Below are positions 1 to 9,897 of a stretch of DNA of 64,000 nucleotides, in pieces. Source of the DNA: Syntrophomonas sp. UBA1368. Lineage in GTDB: Bacteria; Bacillota; Syntrophomonadia; Syntrophomonadales; Syntrophomonadaceae. Position 1 is the stretch's first letter; each line of letters starts with the position of its first letter. The notes under the pieces are model-generated. The model ran no database searches. It saw nothing but the letters and a program-made list of their open reading frames with translations, and had not been told where the DNA came from. The position numbers and the translations under genes are program-made. Location: positions 1 to 64,000 of the forward strand of contig DBRM01000080.1 in the NCBI GenBank assembly GCA_002305965.1. The letters are read 5' to 3'.

Positions 1-44
1 CTCATTTAGTTAAGATAAATTTATTATATCGATTTGTGATCCCC

Positions 45-74
45 TTTAAAAGAAAAGTGGGTGTGAACCCACTT
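45..74 (-). terminator. Intrinsic terminator after argG
   Basis: An 8-bp inverted repeat (55-62 with 67-74, four-base loop) is followed, reading on the minus strand, by a T-rich stretch. It lies 28 bases past the argG stop codon. The 44 bases left of it are AT-rich and show no gene. Confidence 0.75.
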
Positions 75-101
75 CGACTGTGAAAATACATTTTCAATAA
101 T

Positions 102-1310
102 TTAATGTGTACCCTCCAGTTTCTTATTTAACAAAGCCTGTACAGTCAAGGGCAAGCCAAATAAATTGATAAACCCCGCAGCATCCCTGTGACTGTATAT
201 TTCATCGGCGCCGAAAGTAGCCAATTCGTCATTATACAGAGAGTAGGGAGAACTGGAAGCAACCGCGTTGCAGCTGCCTTTGTAGAGTTTTACCTTAACA
301 GTGCCGGTCACGGTCTGCTGGGTCACTTCCACAAAAGCATCCAGCGCGCTTTTCAGCTTGCTGAACCAGTTGCCGTCATAAACCAATTCCGCATAAGTCA
401 ATGCCATTTCTTCTTTAAACTTTAACGTCCGCCGGTCCAGTGTCAGTCTCTCCAATTCTTCATGTGCTGCATAAAGGATGGTTCCCCCCGGCGTTTCATA
501 AACTCCCCGTGATTTCATACCTACCAGACGGTTTTCTACGATGGTGGTAATGCCGACCCCGTTTTCCCCGCCGATTCGATTCAGCTCAGTCAATAACTTG
601 ACCGGGCTCATGCTTTCACCATTTAATGTAACGGGTATCCCCTTTTCAAAGCCTATCTCCACATAAAAGGGCTTGTCGGGGGCCTTTTCCGGTGGAACAG
701 TCAAAACATACAAGTTATCCTGCGGCTCATTTGCCGGGTCTTCCAAATCTCCGCCTTCGTGAGAAATATGCCAGATATTGCGGTCACGGCTGTATATTTT
801 TTCTTTGGTCACCGGAATTTCAATACCATGCTGATTGGCATAATCGATGGCATCTTCCCGGGAGCGGATATTCCATTCCCGCCAGGGCGCAATGATTTTC
901 AGGCTGGGATTGAGTGCTTTTACCCCCAGTTCAAAACGAACCTGATCATTTCCTTTCCCGGTAGCACCATGGCATATAGCTGAGGCACCTTCTTTTTCTG
1001 CGATTTCAACCATCTTCTTGGCAATAAGCGGCCGGGCAAATGAAGTTCCCAGCAGGTATTTTTTTTCATATTTTGCCCCGGCTTTCAATACCGGGTAAAT
1101 ATAATCCGTAATAAATTCTTCGGTCAAATCTTCTATATATACTTTGGAGGCCCCTGATTTCATGGCCTTATCATGTACCGGTGCCAGTTCTTCCCCCTGT
1201 CCCAAATCAGCACAAAAGGCAATGACCTCATAACCATAGTTTTCTTTCAGCCAGGGGATAATGATTGACGTATCAAGTCCCCCCGAATATGCCAGTACTA
1301 CTTTTTCCAT
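102..1310 (-). CDS. argG: Argininosuccinate synthase
   Basis: Cytosolic ligase that joins citrulline and aspartate using ATP, the penultimate step of arginine synthesis. The 402-residue product has the usual family length and opens with the PP-loop AYSGGLDTS at residues 7-15. The conserved [13 protein letters not shown] block that binds citrulline and aspartate is also present. The start ATG has AGGAG seven bases upstream. It is the last gene of the nitrogen cluster, 175 bases downstream of asnB, with its own promoter and terminator, so it is probably a single-gene unit. It consumes carbamoyl-phosphate nitrogen made by carAB in the same cluster. No argH is seen in the window. Confidence 0.97.
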   Translation of the reverse strand: MEKVVLAYSGGLDTSIIIPWLKENYGYEVIAFCADLGQGEELAPVHDKAMKSGASKVYIEDLTEEFITDYIYPVLKAGAKYEKKYLLGTSFARPLIAKKMVEIAEKEGASAICHGATGKGNDQVRFELGVKALNPSLKIIAPWREWNIRSREDAIDYANQHGIEIPVTKEKIYSRDRNIWHISHEGGDLEDPANEPQDNLYVLTVPPEKAPDKPFYVEIGFEKGIPVTLNGESMSPVKLLTELNRIGGENGVGITTIVENRLVGMKSRGVYETPGGTILYAAHEELERLTLDRRTLKFKEEMALTYAELVYDGNWFSKLKSALDAFVEVTQQTVTGTVKVKLYKGSCNAVASSSPYSLYNDELATFGADEIYSHRDAAGFINLFGLPLTVQALLNKKLEGTH

Positions 1311-1401
1311 TGCTTTCTCTCCTATCTTTTAAATCTTATAAAACTGTATTTATTATTGATGCCATAGTATTTCAAGGAGATACAATAAAAATACACTTAT
1401 A

Positions 1402-1430
1402 TTTATACATCTTGGTGTATAATTTTGCAA
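1402..1430 (-). promoter_or_regulatory. argG promoter with ARG-box-like sequence
   Basis: TTGCAA (1425-1430) and TATAAA (1402-1407) are separated by 17 bases, a reasonable sigma-A promoter reading toward argG. The -10 region and the adjoining 1379-1410 stretch hold two imperfect copies of the ArgR operator pattern TGNATWWWWATNCA, each good in one half only. ArgR/AhrC repression is the usual control of argG in Firmicutes; here it is inferred and not certain. Confidence 0.5.
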
Positions 1431-1485
1431 TAACTATTTCTTAAATATATTGTATTCATCTGTCTGCTCCTGACGCCATCCCTTA

Positions 1486-3327
1486 TTAATCGATAAGAAC
1501 ATTGTATTCCCTTAGCCAAAAATCTATTTGGACAAGGTATGCCAATAATTGCGGTGCATTCATCAATTGTCCAAACCAGGGTATATTTGTATCGCTTTTT
1601 ATGGAAAGGGCAAGCTCTCTTACCGCTTGCCGGTTTATTAAAGGCAATAATGGAGAAGTATGATCATCCAGTACGGCTATCATTAAGCTGCGAACCGCAT
1701 CAATAAAGGAAGGATTATGTGTTTTGGGATATGGGCTCTTTTTCCTCCACAGCACATCCTCGGGAAGCATGCCTGTCAAAGCCAGTCTTAAAAGGCCTTT
1801 CTCCCTGTTGTGGTAGTTTTTCATTTCCCATGGTATATTCCATACATATTCTACTAGTCTGTGATCGCAAAAAGGTACCCGCAGTTCTAATCCTGCCGCC
1901 ATACTCATCCTGTCTTTCCTGTCCAACAAGGTGGGCATCCAGCGGGTCAAGTTTAAATAAAACAGTTCTCGCATTCTGGCATCAGCAGGCTGATCCCCCG
2001 GAAAACGCGGAACTTCTTCAATAGCTTCCTGATATCGCTGGATCACATATTCCTCAGGCCGGATCAATGCAAGCAGTTCCGGTGAATATAATTTTATGCG
2101 CATATCCATCCGCTGCGCCCAGGGGAATGTATTGCTTAAACCGGCTGTTTTGTAAAACCAGGGATAGCCGCCAAAAACCTCATCGGCACATTCGCCTGAT
2201 AACCCCACTGTAGCCAGATTCTTGATCCAACCGCTGAAGAGCCATAAAGATGAGTCCACGTCTGTCATACCCGGCAAATCACGGGCTATTACTGCAGGAA
2301 AAAGTGCCTGCACCAATTCAGGCGTATCAACTAAATACGAGGCGTGTCTGGTACCTAAATAATCTGAAACCTTTTTCACCCAGGGAGCATCTGCATTGGG
2401 TTGAAATTCACTGGTTCGGAAGTATTTCTCATTATCCACATAATCTATCGAAAAGCTTTGCATGGGTTCCTTATTCTCATTCCGGTAAACTTCTGAAGCA
2501 ATGGCGGTAATGGCACTGGAGTCCAGTCCGCCCGATAATAGAATACAGAGGGGGACATCTGATACCAATTGACGTCTGACAGTATCATATACTAATTCCC
2601 GAACCGTTCCTACGGTCTTTTCAAAACTGTCTTCATGCCCCTGACTGATCAAAGACCAATACTTCTTAATTCTCATGCCCCTACGGTCAACCTGCATAAA
2701 GTAACCCGGTTTTAACTCGGATATCCCGGCAAAAACACCTTCCCCCGGGGTCCTGGCAGGCCCCAAAACGAATATCTCTGCCAATCCTTCCCGGTTGATT
2801 CTGGATGAAACCATGGGGTGTGCTAAAATTCCTTTGATCTCTGAAGAGAATAGAAAAGAACTGCCGTTTTGACAGTAGAATAAAGGCTTAACACCTATGC
2901 GGTCTCTGGCAAGAAATAATCTTTCATTGTATGCATCCCAGACAGCAAAAGCAAAAATGCCGTTCAATTTCTGCAGACATTTTTCACCCCATTCCATATA
3001 AGCTTTCAGGAGCACTTCTGTATCTGACCACCCCTCAAACCAGTATCCTTTCGAAACTAATTCCTGCCGTATATCCTCTGTGTTATATAATTCTCCATTG
3101 TAAACCATGATATAATTCCCGCTGCCTTTGGTTCCAATCATCGGCTGCCTGCCCCCATCAGGATCCACCACCACCAGACGGCGATGCCCTAAAGCGACGT
3201 GTTCGCTGAACCAAAAGCCTTCGGCATCCGGACCTCGATGAGCAAGTTTTTCTGCCATTTTCCCAATAATATCTGTCTCATTTGCAATTGGTTCTGAAAA
3301 GTTAATCCACCCCACAAATCCACACAT
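1486..3327 (-). CDS. asnB: Asparagine synthase, glutamine-hydrolysing
   Basis: Transfers amide nitrogen from glutamine to aspartate with ATP to give asparagine. The protein of 613 residues starts MCGFVGW, so Cys2 becomes the N-terminal nucleophile of a class II glutaminase domain (about residues 1-190). The C-terminal synthetase domain holds the PP-loop LLSGGLDSS near residue 265. Length fits the AsnB/AsnO type of Bacillus and Clostridia. AGGAGG lies ten bases before the ATG. The ribosome site is directly preceded by the T-run of a strong terminator, so expression very probably depends on antitermination. Confidence 0.95.
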   Translation of the reverse strand: MCGFVGWINFSEPIANETDIIGKMAEKLAHRGPDAEGFWFSEHVALGHRRLVVVDPDGGRQPMIGTKGSGNYIMVYNGELYNTEDIRQELVSKGYWFEGWSDTEVLLKAYMEWGEKCLQKLNGIFAFAVWDAYNERLFLARDRIGVKPLFYCQNGSSFLFSSEIKGILAHPMVSSRINREGLAEIFVLGPARTPGEGVFAGISELKPGYFMQVDRRGMRIKKYWSLISQGHEDSFEKTVGTVRELVYDTVRRQLVSDVPLCILLSGGLDSSAITAIASEVYRNENKEPMQSFSIDYVDNEKYFRTSEFQPNADAPWVKKVSDYLGTRHASYLVDTPELVQALFPAVIARDLPGMTDVDSSLWLFSGWIKNLATVGLSGECADEVFGGYPWFYKTAGLSNTFPWAQRMDMRIKLYSPELLALIRPEEYVIQRYQEAIEEVPRFPGDQPADARMRELFYLNLTRWMPTLLDRKDRMSMAAGLELRVPFCDHRLVEYVWNIPWEMKNYHNREKGLLRLALTGMLPEDVLWRKKSPYPKTHNPSFIDAVRSLMIAVLDDHTSPLLPLINRQAVRELALSIKSDTNIPWFGQLMNAPQLLAYLVQIDFWLREYNVLID

Positions 3328-3344
3328 ATATTATTGCGCCTCCT

Positions 3345-3390
3345 AAAAAAAAGCATTCCGGACAAAGTTTAATAACTTTGTTCAGAACGC
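3345..3390 (-). terminator. Attenuator terminator abutting the asnB ribosome site
   Basis: A 17-bp stem with a few wobble pairs (3353-3390, four-base loop ATTA) is followed on the minus strand by eight T residues (3345-3352) and then at once by the AGGAGG of asnB (3339-3344). A terminator placed between promoter and ribosome site of its own gene only makes sense as a regulated attenuator. Confidence 0.8.
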
Positions 3391-3399
3391 CTTTGCTCT
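3384..3399 (-). promoter_or_regulatory. Candidate ANTAR-binding hairpin, asnB leader
   Basis: On the minus strand AGAGC and GTTCT form five pairs around a six-base loop AAAGGC. A at loop position 1 and G at position 4 match the signature recognised by ANTAR-domain antiterminators. Its 3' arm is part of the 5' arm of the terminator at 3353-3390, so the two structures exclude each other. I did not find a clear second hexaloop hairpin upstream. Confidence 0.6.
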
Positions 3400-3525
3400 A
3401 ATCCAAGCTTATAATACGCTTAAATCATTTTTTTAGTGCACGTATTTTCTAAAAAAATGTAGATACCAGTACATATTTTGTATTCAACCAAAGACTATTA
3501 AACGCTTTTTATTAATAATTAATTT

Positions 3526-4869
3526 TCATCTTTGGGCACTGCTGATTTCCATGTAACTGTATGCATCTTCTCCATGCTGCGTGATATCCAGGCCAATTTC
3601 TTCCGCATCTTCGGATATCCGCAAGGATGCAAACATGCTTAAGACGTTCAATATTACGAATGTAGCTGTAGCTGCGAATGCTACTGCAGCCACGACGGCA
3701 ATCAACTGCACCAGTAACTGGTGGGGATTGCCAAAAAGCAGTCCATCAACTCCGGCCGGGTTAACCGCAGTAGTGGCCAGCACTCCTGTTGCCAGAGCGC
3801 CGAATATTCCACCCACACCATGAATTCCGAAAGCATCCAGAGTATCATCATAACCAAACTTTGATTTCAAATGACTTACTGCGTAATAACACAGCGGTCC
3901 GACAATTATACCCATAAGTATTGAACTGGCCGGACTTACAAATCCAGCTGCCGGAGTTATAGCCACCAAACCTGCCACCAGGCCGCTGGCAAATCCCAAA
4001 GCAGTTGGTTTGCCATGATGCAGCCATTCAGCTCCAACCCAGCTTAGTGCTCCAACTGCTGCACAGGTATTGGTTACCAAAAAGGCATGCCCGGCTAAAC
4101 CATTAGCCCCCAGGGCGCTGCCGGCATTGAAACCAAACCATCCAAACCAGAGCAGGGCGGCTCCCAGCATAGTCATCGGCAGATTATGCGGCATCATGGC
4201 ATCAAAGCCTTCTTCACGCCGCCGTCCCAGAAACAGACAAGCAACCAAACCGGATACACCGGAACTAATATGAACTACAGTACCACCGGCAAAATCCAAT
4301 GCGCCAAGATTGCGCAGCCATCCGTTTACGCCCCAGACCCAATGAGCCAAAGGATCATACACCAGCGTAGTCCATAATAACACAAAGGCGATGAAGATTG
4401 GAAATCTCATTCTTTCGGCAAATGAACCTGATATTAAAGCGACCGTGATGATGGCAAACATTAACTGGAACACTGCAAATACGGATTGGGGGATCGTTGC
4501 TGAATAATCGGGATTTGGATCAATCCCAACCCCGCTCATTCCCAACCATTGCAGATTTCCGATCAGATGGCCGATATCAGTTCCAAATCCCAGGGTATAA
4601 CCAATCAACACCCATTGTACTGATACCAGTGCCATTGCAGCAAAACTCTGCATTATTGTACCGAGGACGTTTTTCTTGCGTACCATCCCGCCGTAAAAAA
4701 GTGCTAATCCGGGTGTCATAATCATCACTAAAGCAGCGCAGACAATGATAAATGCTGTATCCCCGGTATCAATAGCCGGTGCATCAGCAGCAGCAGCCAT
4801 TACCGGCAATCCCGGCACGGATATTGCCAAAGTTATCAGCAAGGTAATCCATTTGAATTTCGTCTTCAT
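3526..4869 (-). CDS. amt: Ammonium transporter Amt
   Basis: Membrane channel for ammonium uptake. The 447-residue protein begins with a cleavable-looking signal peptide (basic MKTKFK, hydrophobic stretch, then a run of Ala near residue 25) followed by eleven predicted membrane spans. Family blocks are visible, such as ALFYGGMVRKKN, DFAGGTVVHISSG and FGIHGVGG. It directly follows the PII gene glnB, the classic glnK-amt pairing in which PII plugs the channel. The ATG at 4869 has AGAAGGGA upstream. The leader holds an attenuator and an ANTAR-like hairpin, so it can be controlled separately from glnB. Confidence 0.96.
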   Translation of the reverse strand: MKTKFKWITLLITLAISVPGLPVMAAAADAPAIDTGDTAFIIVCAALVMIMTPGLALFYGGMVRKKNVLGTIMQSFAAMALVSVQWVLIGYTLGFGTDIGHLIGNLQWLGMSGVGIDPNPDYSATIPQSVFAVFQLMFAIITVALISGSFAERMRFPIFIAFVLLWTTLVYDPLAHWVWGVNGWLRNLGALDFAGGTVVHISSGVSGLVACLFLGRRREEGFDAMMPHNLPMTMLGAALLWFGWFGFNAGSALGANGLAGHAFLVTNTCAAVGALSWVGAEWLHHGKPTALGFASGLVAGLVAITPAAGFVSPASSILMGIIVGPLCYYAVSHLKSKFGYDDTLDAFGIHGVGGIFGALATGVLATTAVNPAGVDGLLFGNPHQLLVQLIAVVAAVAFAATATFVILNVLSMFASLRISEDAEEIGLDITQHGEDAYSYMEISSAQR

Positions 4870-4966
4870 TTAATTCCCTTCTTTCTAAATTATTCAAACC
4901 TCAACCCTTAAAAAATTGCTTAAAGGAGTATTACACCCCGGGCTCTTATGCAGGCAAAAACCGAAT

Positions 4967-5020
4967 AAAAAAACAATGCCGCTTAAACCCAGGGATAATC
5001 CCTGTTCATAAGCATCATTG
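4967..5020 (-). terminator. Attenuator terminator in the amt leader
   Basis: A long composite stem is built from CAATG/CATTG, GCTTA/TAAGC and CAGGG/CCCTG (4974-5020) and is followed on the minus strand by seven T residues (4967-4973). It lies about 100 bases before the amt start and about 30 bases after the glnB stop, so it can end the glnB transcript or attenuate amt. Confidence 0.75.
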
Positions 5021-5024
5021 CTTA
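5009..5024 (-). promoter_or_regulatory. Candidate ANTAR-binding hairpin, amt leader
   Basis: A perfect five-pair stem TAAGC/GCTTA closes a six-base loop AATGAT with A1 and G4. The loop and 3' arm form the 5' arm of the neighbouring terminator, giving mutually exclusive folds. It is one of the clearest hexaloop hairpins of the set. Confidence 0.65.
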
Positions 5025-5047
5025 CCGATAGTTATCTGTATTAATAT

Positions 5048-5386
5048 TTACAGAGCCGCTCCGCCCTCTTCCCGGGTGCTGATACGGATGATCCGCTCCA
5101 CCGGATAGACAAAGATTTTTCCGTCACCTTTTTTCCCGCTCTTGCAGATTTTTAATATTTGGGAAATGATATTTTCAACGGACTCATCCTGACAAACAAT
5201 TTCCAGTTTGATTTTAGGAAATAAATCAATCGAATGTTCCTGCCCTCTGTAATACTGCTTTTCAGCGCCCTGCAGCCCCCGACCTCTCACATCGTATACT
5301 GTCATTCCCCTGACTCCAATCTTCTCAAGGGCTGCTTTCAGTTCTTCGAACTTAGTGGGTCTGATGATTGCCTCAATTTTTTTCAT
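5048..5386 (-). CDS. glnB: Nitrogen regulatory protein PII
   Basis: Trimeric signal protein that reads 2-oxoglutarate and ATP/ADP and adjusts ammonium transport and nitrogen enzymes. The start is placed at MKKIEAIIRP, which has AGGGGG eight bases upstream, giving 112 residues, the normal PII length; an in-frame start further upstream lacks a ribosome site. The T-loop contains the conserved Tyr in QYYRGQEH, and the C-terminal block GKKGDGKIFVYPVER is intact. It sits just before amt and so is functionally GlnK-like. It has its own leader with an attenuator. Confidence 0.95.
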   Translation of the reverse strand: MKKIEAIIRPTKFEELKAALEKIGVRGMTVYDVRGRGLQGAEKQYYRGQEHSIDLFPKIKLEIVCQDESVENIISQILKICKSGKKGDGKIFVYPVERIIRISTREEGGAAL

Positions 5387-5538
5387 AAAACTACCCCCTC
5401 GTATTTCATTTTTTAATAATGGGTTTTTTAAATTTTGCCTGCCAATGGCATGCATTTTTTTAATTACCCAAACTGCTGAAGTATCTTGCCATCTGGCTTA
5501 TTAAACAGCTTCTGTACATGTCATTTATCACCGCCCTT

Positions 5539-5593
5539 AAAAAAGGTGCCCGTATTATGGTCTTATTTGCCGGACCATAATACAGGCACCTTT
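5539..5593 (-). terminator. Strong terminator in the glnB leader
   Basis: A very stable hairpin of about 20 near-perfect pairs (5545-5593, nine-base loop) runs into six T residues on the minus strand (5539-5544). It stands about 260 bases past the carB stop and 155 bases before the glnB start, so it may end the carB transcript, attenuate glnB, or both. Confidence 0.8.
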
Positions 5594-5597
5594 GCCC
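5584..5597 (-). promoter_or_regulatory. Candidate ANTAR-binding hairpin, glnB leader
   Basis: GGGC and GCCT pair (one wobble) around a loop AAAGGT with A1 and G4. The loop and 3' arm coincide with the outer 5' arm of the terminator at 5545-5593, so forming this hairpin would open the terminator. The stem is only four pairs long. Confidence 0.55.
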
Positions 5598-5611
5598 TCA
5601 GTTAAAACATA

Positions 5612-5637
5612 AAGTCTCCCAAATGGTTGGAAGACTT
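5612..5637 (-). other. Upstream hairpin in the glnB leader
   Basis: A nine-pair inverted repeat (5612-5620 with 5629-5637) can close one more A-T pair to leave a six-base loop ACCATT on the minus strand. It stands 14 bases before the ANTAR-like hairpin, where the first of two stems would be expected, but loop position 4 is A, not G. The rest of the 5387-5853 gap holds no gene that I can support. Confidence 0.4.
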
Positions 5638-5853
5638 CTTTGTCATGCCATAAACCTGCCACAGATATTAACTTAATTACATGATATTCAATATCCCACA
5701 AAATACAACCCTGAATCCCAATGTATTAAGTATACTTGCCTGCTGTCACGTTTACAGGTTTAAGGAAAATTTCAAATCAGTAAATTGGTTCATGTCATCA
5801 TCTGTACCGATTATGTTGCTTCACCGCTTTGTTGTATAAACATATTCCGGCGA

Positions 5854-8800
5854 TTATATTTCAACGATTCCTTTAAAGATAATTTCGGGTTTGCCGGTCA
5901 TGAACACTTTTTCATCGGTGTATTTAACGATCAGGTTGCCGCCCTTGAGTTTGACCGTAATATAACGGTCTTTATTGCAATACCCATTCAATACCGCTGC
6001 AACAACTCCGGCGCAGGCACTGGTACCTGCTGAAAGTGTCTCACCGTTGCCCCGCTCCCAAACCCGCATTTTAATCGTATATTGATCAATAACCGTTACC
6101 AGTTCCACATTCACTCGTTCAGGGAACAAAGGCGAGTATTCAAAAGCAGGACCAATTTCATCCATATTTATACCGGCCAGGTTTTCTTCAAATATTACAC
6201 AATGGGGATTACCGATGGACAAACAGGTTATATGATGATAACGGCCGCCGATATTTACCGGGTAATTGATAATCTTCTGTCCGGTCAGCTTCACCGGGAT
6301 TCTCTCCGGTCTAAGCTCAACCGTGCCCATATCTACACAAACCGAATCTACTTTTTCATTTTGAATATAAAGCCTCAATTTTCTGACCCCGCTGAGGGTT
6401 TCAATGGTAATTTGGTCTTTTACCGCAATCTTATGCTCGTAAATATATTTTCCCATGCAGGTAAGGGCGTTGCCGCTTATCCGGCTTTCACTTCCATCCC
6501 GGTTAAACATCTGCATTTTCGCATCAGCGATCTCTGAAGGGCAGATGAGTACAACGCCGTCGCTGCCGATACCGTAATGCCGGTCGGATAAATACACGCT
6601 CAGTGATTCAGGACTGACTATATCCTGATGGAAACAATCAAAATAAATGTAATCACTGCCGCAGGACTGCATTTTGGCGAAATGAAGCTTCACCCGTTCA
6701 CTTCTCATATGATTGATATCCACCAGTTCAGTGTTGCTCTGGGAGTAACGGCTCTTGAGGCTGTTGGCCAAAGCATTGGCGGTATCCAGGGAAGTCAGGC
6801 AAGGTATGGCTGTTTCAACCGCCTGACGCCTCATTTTGACACTGTCCCGGCTGGGCAGCCTTCCCTTGGAGGAGGTGGAGATAATATAGTTTATTTTCCC
6901 GCTTGCCAGAAGTGTCTGGATATTATCCTGTTCGGCTTCGTGTATTTTATTGACCGGAATTGCCTGCAGTCCAGCCTGCTGCAAAAATCTGGCCGTTCCG
7001 CTGGTGGCATACAGAGTAAACCCAAGTTCGCTGTATTGCCTTGCAATATCAACCATCTCGTGTTTATCACTATCCCGCACGGTAATCAGAACTCCGCCTT
7101 GTTTCAACATCCGATAGCCGGCTGCCACCAGCCCCTTATATAAAGCTTCTGCCATGGTTTTCCCGATTCCTAAAACTTCACCCGTTGATTTCATCTCCGG
7201 GCCCAATGCAACATCAACATCCATTAGTTTCTCAAAGGAGAAAACCGGTACCTTAACGGCAACATAAGGCGGTGTTTTGTAAAGCCCTGTGCCAAAACCC
7301 ATATCCTTTAATTTCTCACCCAGCATTGCTCGGGTTGCCAGATCGACCATCGGTATCCCGGTGACTTTGCTGATATACGGAATGGTTCTGGAAGACCGGG
7401 GGTTGACTTCGATGACATATATTTCTCCGGCGTAAATCACATACTGAATATTGATCAGTCCACGGGTGTTAAGGGCCAGTGCCAATTTTTTTGAATAATC
7501 TATAACCTGATTGATCAACTCTCCACTGATATTCCAGGCAGGATAGACAGCAATTGAATCACCGGAATGTATGCCGGAACGCTCTATATGCTCCATGATA
7601 CCCGGAATAAGAATGTCGTCCCCGTCACAGATGGCGTCCACTTCGATTTCGATCCCCATAAGATATTTATCAATCAAAACCGGGTTTTCTATGTTGTGAG
7701 CCAGAATAATATCCATGTATTCGCTGATATCATCATCGTTAAAAGCAATAATCATATTTTGTCCGCCAAGTACATAGGATGGCCTCATTAAGACCGGATA
7801 TTCCAACTGATTGGCAGCCTGCAGTGCTTGGTATTTATTCATCACCGTATATCCCTGTGGTCTTTTAATAGACAAATTGGTCAGCAGGGCGTCAAAGCGC
7901 TCCCGGTCCTCAGCAGCATCAATACTGTCGGGAGGCGTACCCATAATTCGAATGCCCTTTTCCTGAAGGAACCTGGTGAGCTTAATAGCAGTCTGTCCGC
8001 CGAAAGCCACAACCACCCCGTAAGGCTGTTCCGTATGGATAATATTCATAACATCTTCATCGGTTAAAGGTTCAAAATACAAACGGTCAGCAGTATCGAA
8101 ATCTGTTGAAACGGTTTCCGGATTGTTATTAACGATAACCACCTCAAAACCTGCCTTTTTCAGGGTCCACACACAATGCACCGAAGCGTAGTCAAACTCA
8201 ATCCCCTGTCCGATCCTGATTGGTCCGGAGCCCAGGACGATAACAGTTTTTCCGCCGCTGCTCCTGGCTTTTATAAATTGCGCCGCTTCATTGACTTCAT
8301 CATAGGTAGAGTAAAAATACGGGGTTTCGGCCTCAAATTCAGCAGCGCAGGTATCCACCATTTTATAGGCCGCCCGCAGGGGCTGTTCAATAGCGCAGCC
8401 GGAAAGCTGCGTGATTACTTTATCTGGATATCCCATGATTTTTGTTTTTTTATACAGCTGCTGTGTCAAATGCCCGACGGCCAATTCTTTCTCCAGTCTG
8501 ACAAGATTGTACAGCTTATATAAGAACCATTGATCGATCCCGGTTTTTTCATGAATGAAAGCCGGGGCAATCCCTCTGTGCAATGCTTCAAAAATCACAA
8601 AAAGGCGTTCATCATTGCACCGGGACAGCAGTTGTTCAATCTGCAGATCGTCAAGTTCTTTGAGTTTGGGAAGATTAAGACTGGCAAGAGAAATTTCCGC
8701 CCCTCTTACTGCTTTCATGATGCATTGTTCAAAGCTGGTTCCAATCGCCATAACTTCTCCGGTAGCTTTCATCTGGGTCCCCAGTGTGCGCTGGGCGTAA

Positions 8801-9897
8801 ACAAATTTATCAAAGGGCCACTTGGGCAGTTTTACCACTACGTAATCGAGAGCCGGTTCAAAGCAGGCATAGGTTTTCCCGGTTATAGCGTTTTTTATCT
8901 CATCAAGTGTATAGCCGACAGCGATCTTGACTGCCACCTTGGCAATGGGATACCCGGTAGCCTTGGAGGCCAGCGCAGATGAGCGGGATACCCTCGGATT
9001 AACCTCAATAACAGCATACTCGAAACTGTTGGGATTAAGTGCAAACTGGCAGTTGCAGCCTCCTTCCACTTCCAAAGCGGTTATGATATTTAACGCTGCA
9101 GAACGTAGCATTTGGTATTCCTTGTCGGACAATGTAACCGCCGGAGCAATAACAATACTGTCTCCGGTATGGACCCCCACCGGGTCAAAATTCTCCATGC
9201 TGCAAACGGTGATGACATTACCTGCCCGGTCCCGCATAACTTCAAATTCGATTTCTTTCCAGCCGGCGACGCACTGTTCAACAAGGATCTGGCTGATGGG
9301 AGAATGCCTGAGTCCGTTAGCAGCAATTTCCAGCAGTTCCTTTTCATTTTCAGCAATCCCTCCGCCGGTGCCGCCAAGCGTAAAGGCGGGGCGGACAATT
9401 ACGGGATAGCCAATCTCCTCGGCAAAAGCCAATGCAGCGGGCACATCTGTTACAACTAATGAGGGGATAACGGGCTCGCCTATAGACTGCATGGTATCCT
9501 TAAACATTTGCCTGTCTTCCGCTTTATCAATGGTTGCCGGATTGGCCCCCAGCAGCCTGACACCTTGTTTTTGCAGGAAGCCTTCCCTGGCCAGCTGCAT
9601 TGAAAGCGTAAGGCCTGTTTGTCCTCCCAGTGTCGAAAGGATACTGTCCGGGCCTTCCTTGATGATAATTCTCTTAATGGTTTCCAGTGTCATTGGTTCA
9701 ATATAAATCTGATCAGCCATGGCATAGTCAGTCATGATTGTTGCCGGATTGGAGTTTACCAAAACGACTTCCAGTCCCTCTTCTTTTAAAGCCCGGCAGG
9801 CCTGCGTCCCGGCATAATCGAATTCCGCCGCCTGGCCGATCACGATCGGTCCCGAGCCAATCACAAGCACTTTTTTTATACTTTTGTCTAGCGGCAT
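5854..9897 (-). CDS. carB: Carbamoyl-phosphate synthase large subunit fused to a DapF-like pseudoenzyme domain
   Basis: Residues 1 to about 1065 form a full CarB: two ATP-grasp synthetase halves (repeated GSGPIVIGQ and GSGPIRIGQ loops) that make carbamoyl phosphate from bicarbonate, ATP and ammonia, plus the C-terminal allosteric MGS-like domain. The frame then runs on into a complete DapF-like fold from about residue 1070 to 1347, where ordinary CarB proteins (about 1070 residues) stop. In this domain the two catalytic cysteines are replaced (Ser about 1141 in ISGNA, Ala about 1290 in SAGTS), yet FNRDGSE, GNPHC, RVNVE and WERGNGET are kept. The first Asn of GND is Ser. Start: ATG at 9897 with AAGGAG eight bases upstream, overlapping the carA stop. 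Internal initiation at Met1064 cannot be excluded. Confidence 0.95.
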   Translation of the reverse strand: MPLDKSIKKVLVIGSGPIVIGQAAEFDYAGTQACRALKEEGLEVVLVNSNPATIMTDYAMADQIYIEPMTLETIKRIIIKEGPDSILSTLGGQTGLTLSMQLAREGFLQKQGVRLLGANPATIDKAEDRQMFKDTMQSIGEPVIPSLVVTDVPAALAFAEEIGYPVIVRPAFTLGGTGGGIAENEKELLEIAANGLRHSPISQILVEQCVAGWKEIEFEVMRDRAGNVITVCSMENFDPVGVHTGDSIVIAPAVTLSDKEYQMLRSAALNIITALEVEGGCNCQFALNPNSFEYAVIEVNPRVSRSSALASKATGYPIAKVAVKIAVGYTLDEIKNAITGKTYACFEPALDYVVVKLPKWPFDKFVYAQRTLGTQMKATGEVMAIGTSFEQCIMKAVRGAEISLASLNLPKLKELDDLQIEQLLSRCNDERLFVIFEALHRGIAPAFIHEKTGIDQWFLYKLYNLVRLEKELAVGHLTQQLYKKTKIMGYPDKVITQLSGCAIEQPLRAAYKMVDTCAAEFEAETPYFYSTYDEVNEAAQFIKARSSGGKTVIVLGSGPIRIGQGIEFDYASVHCVWTLKKAGFEVVIVNNNPETVSTDFDTADRLYFEPLTDEDVMNIIHTEQPYGVVVAFGGQTAIKLTRFLQEKGIRIMGTPPDSIDAAEDRERFDALLTNLSIKRPQGYTVMNKYQALQAANQLEYPVLMRPSYVLGGQNMIIAFNDDDISEYMDIILAHNIENPVLIDKYLMGIEIEVDAICDGDDILIPGIMEHIERSGIHSGDSIAVYPAWNISGELINQVIDYSKKLALALNTRGLINIQYVIYAGEIYVIEVNPRSSRTIPYISKVTGIPMVDLATRAMLGEKLKDMGFGTGLYKTPPYVAVKVPVFSFEKLMDVDVALGPEMKSTGEVLGIGKTMAEALYKGLVAAGYRMLKQGGVLITVRDSDKHEMVDIARQYSELGFTLYATSGTARFLQQAGLQAIPVNKIHEAEQDNIQTLLASGKINYIISTSSKGRLPSRDSVKMRRQAVETAIPCLTSLDTANALANSLKSRYSQSNTELVDINHMRSERVKLHFAKMQSCGSDYIYFDCFHQDIVSPESLSVYLSDRHYGIGSDGVVLICPSEIADAKMQMFNRDGSESRISGNALTCMGKYIYEHKIAVKDQITIETLSGVRKLRLYIQNEKVDSVCVDMGTVELRPERIPVKLTGQKIINYPVNIGGRYHHITCLSIGNPHCVIFEENLAGINMDEIGPAFEYSPLFPERVNVELVTVIDQYTIKMRVWERGNGETLSAGTSACAGVVAAVLNGYCNKDRYITVKLKGGNLIVKYTDEKVFMTGKPEIIFKGIVEI

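Noticed and set aside
6082..9709. Many plus-strand open frames opposite carB, several over 100 codons.
   Set aside because: They are antisense shadows of the coding frame of carB, with no ribosome sites or known domains.
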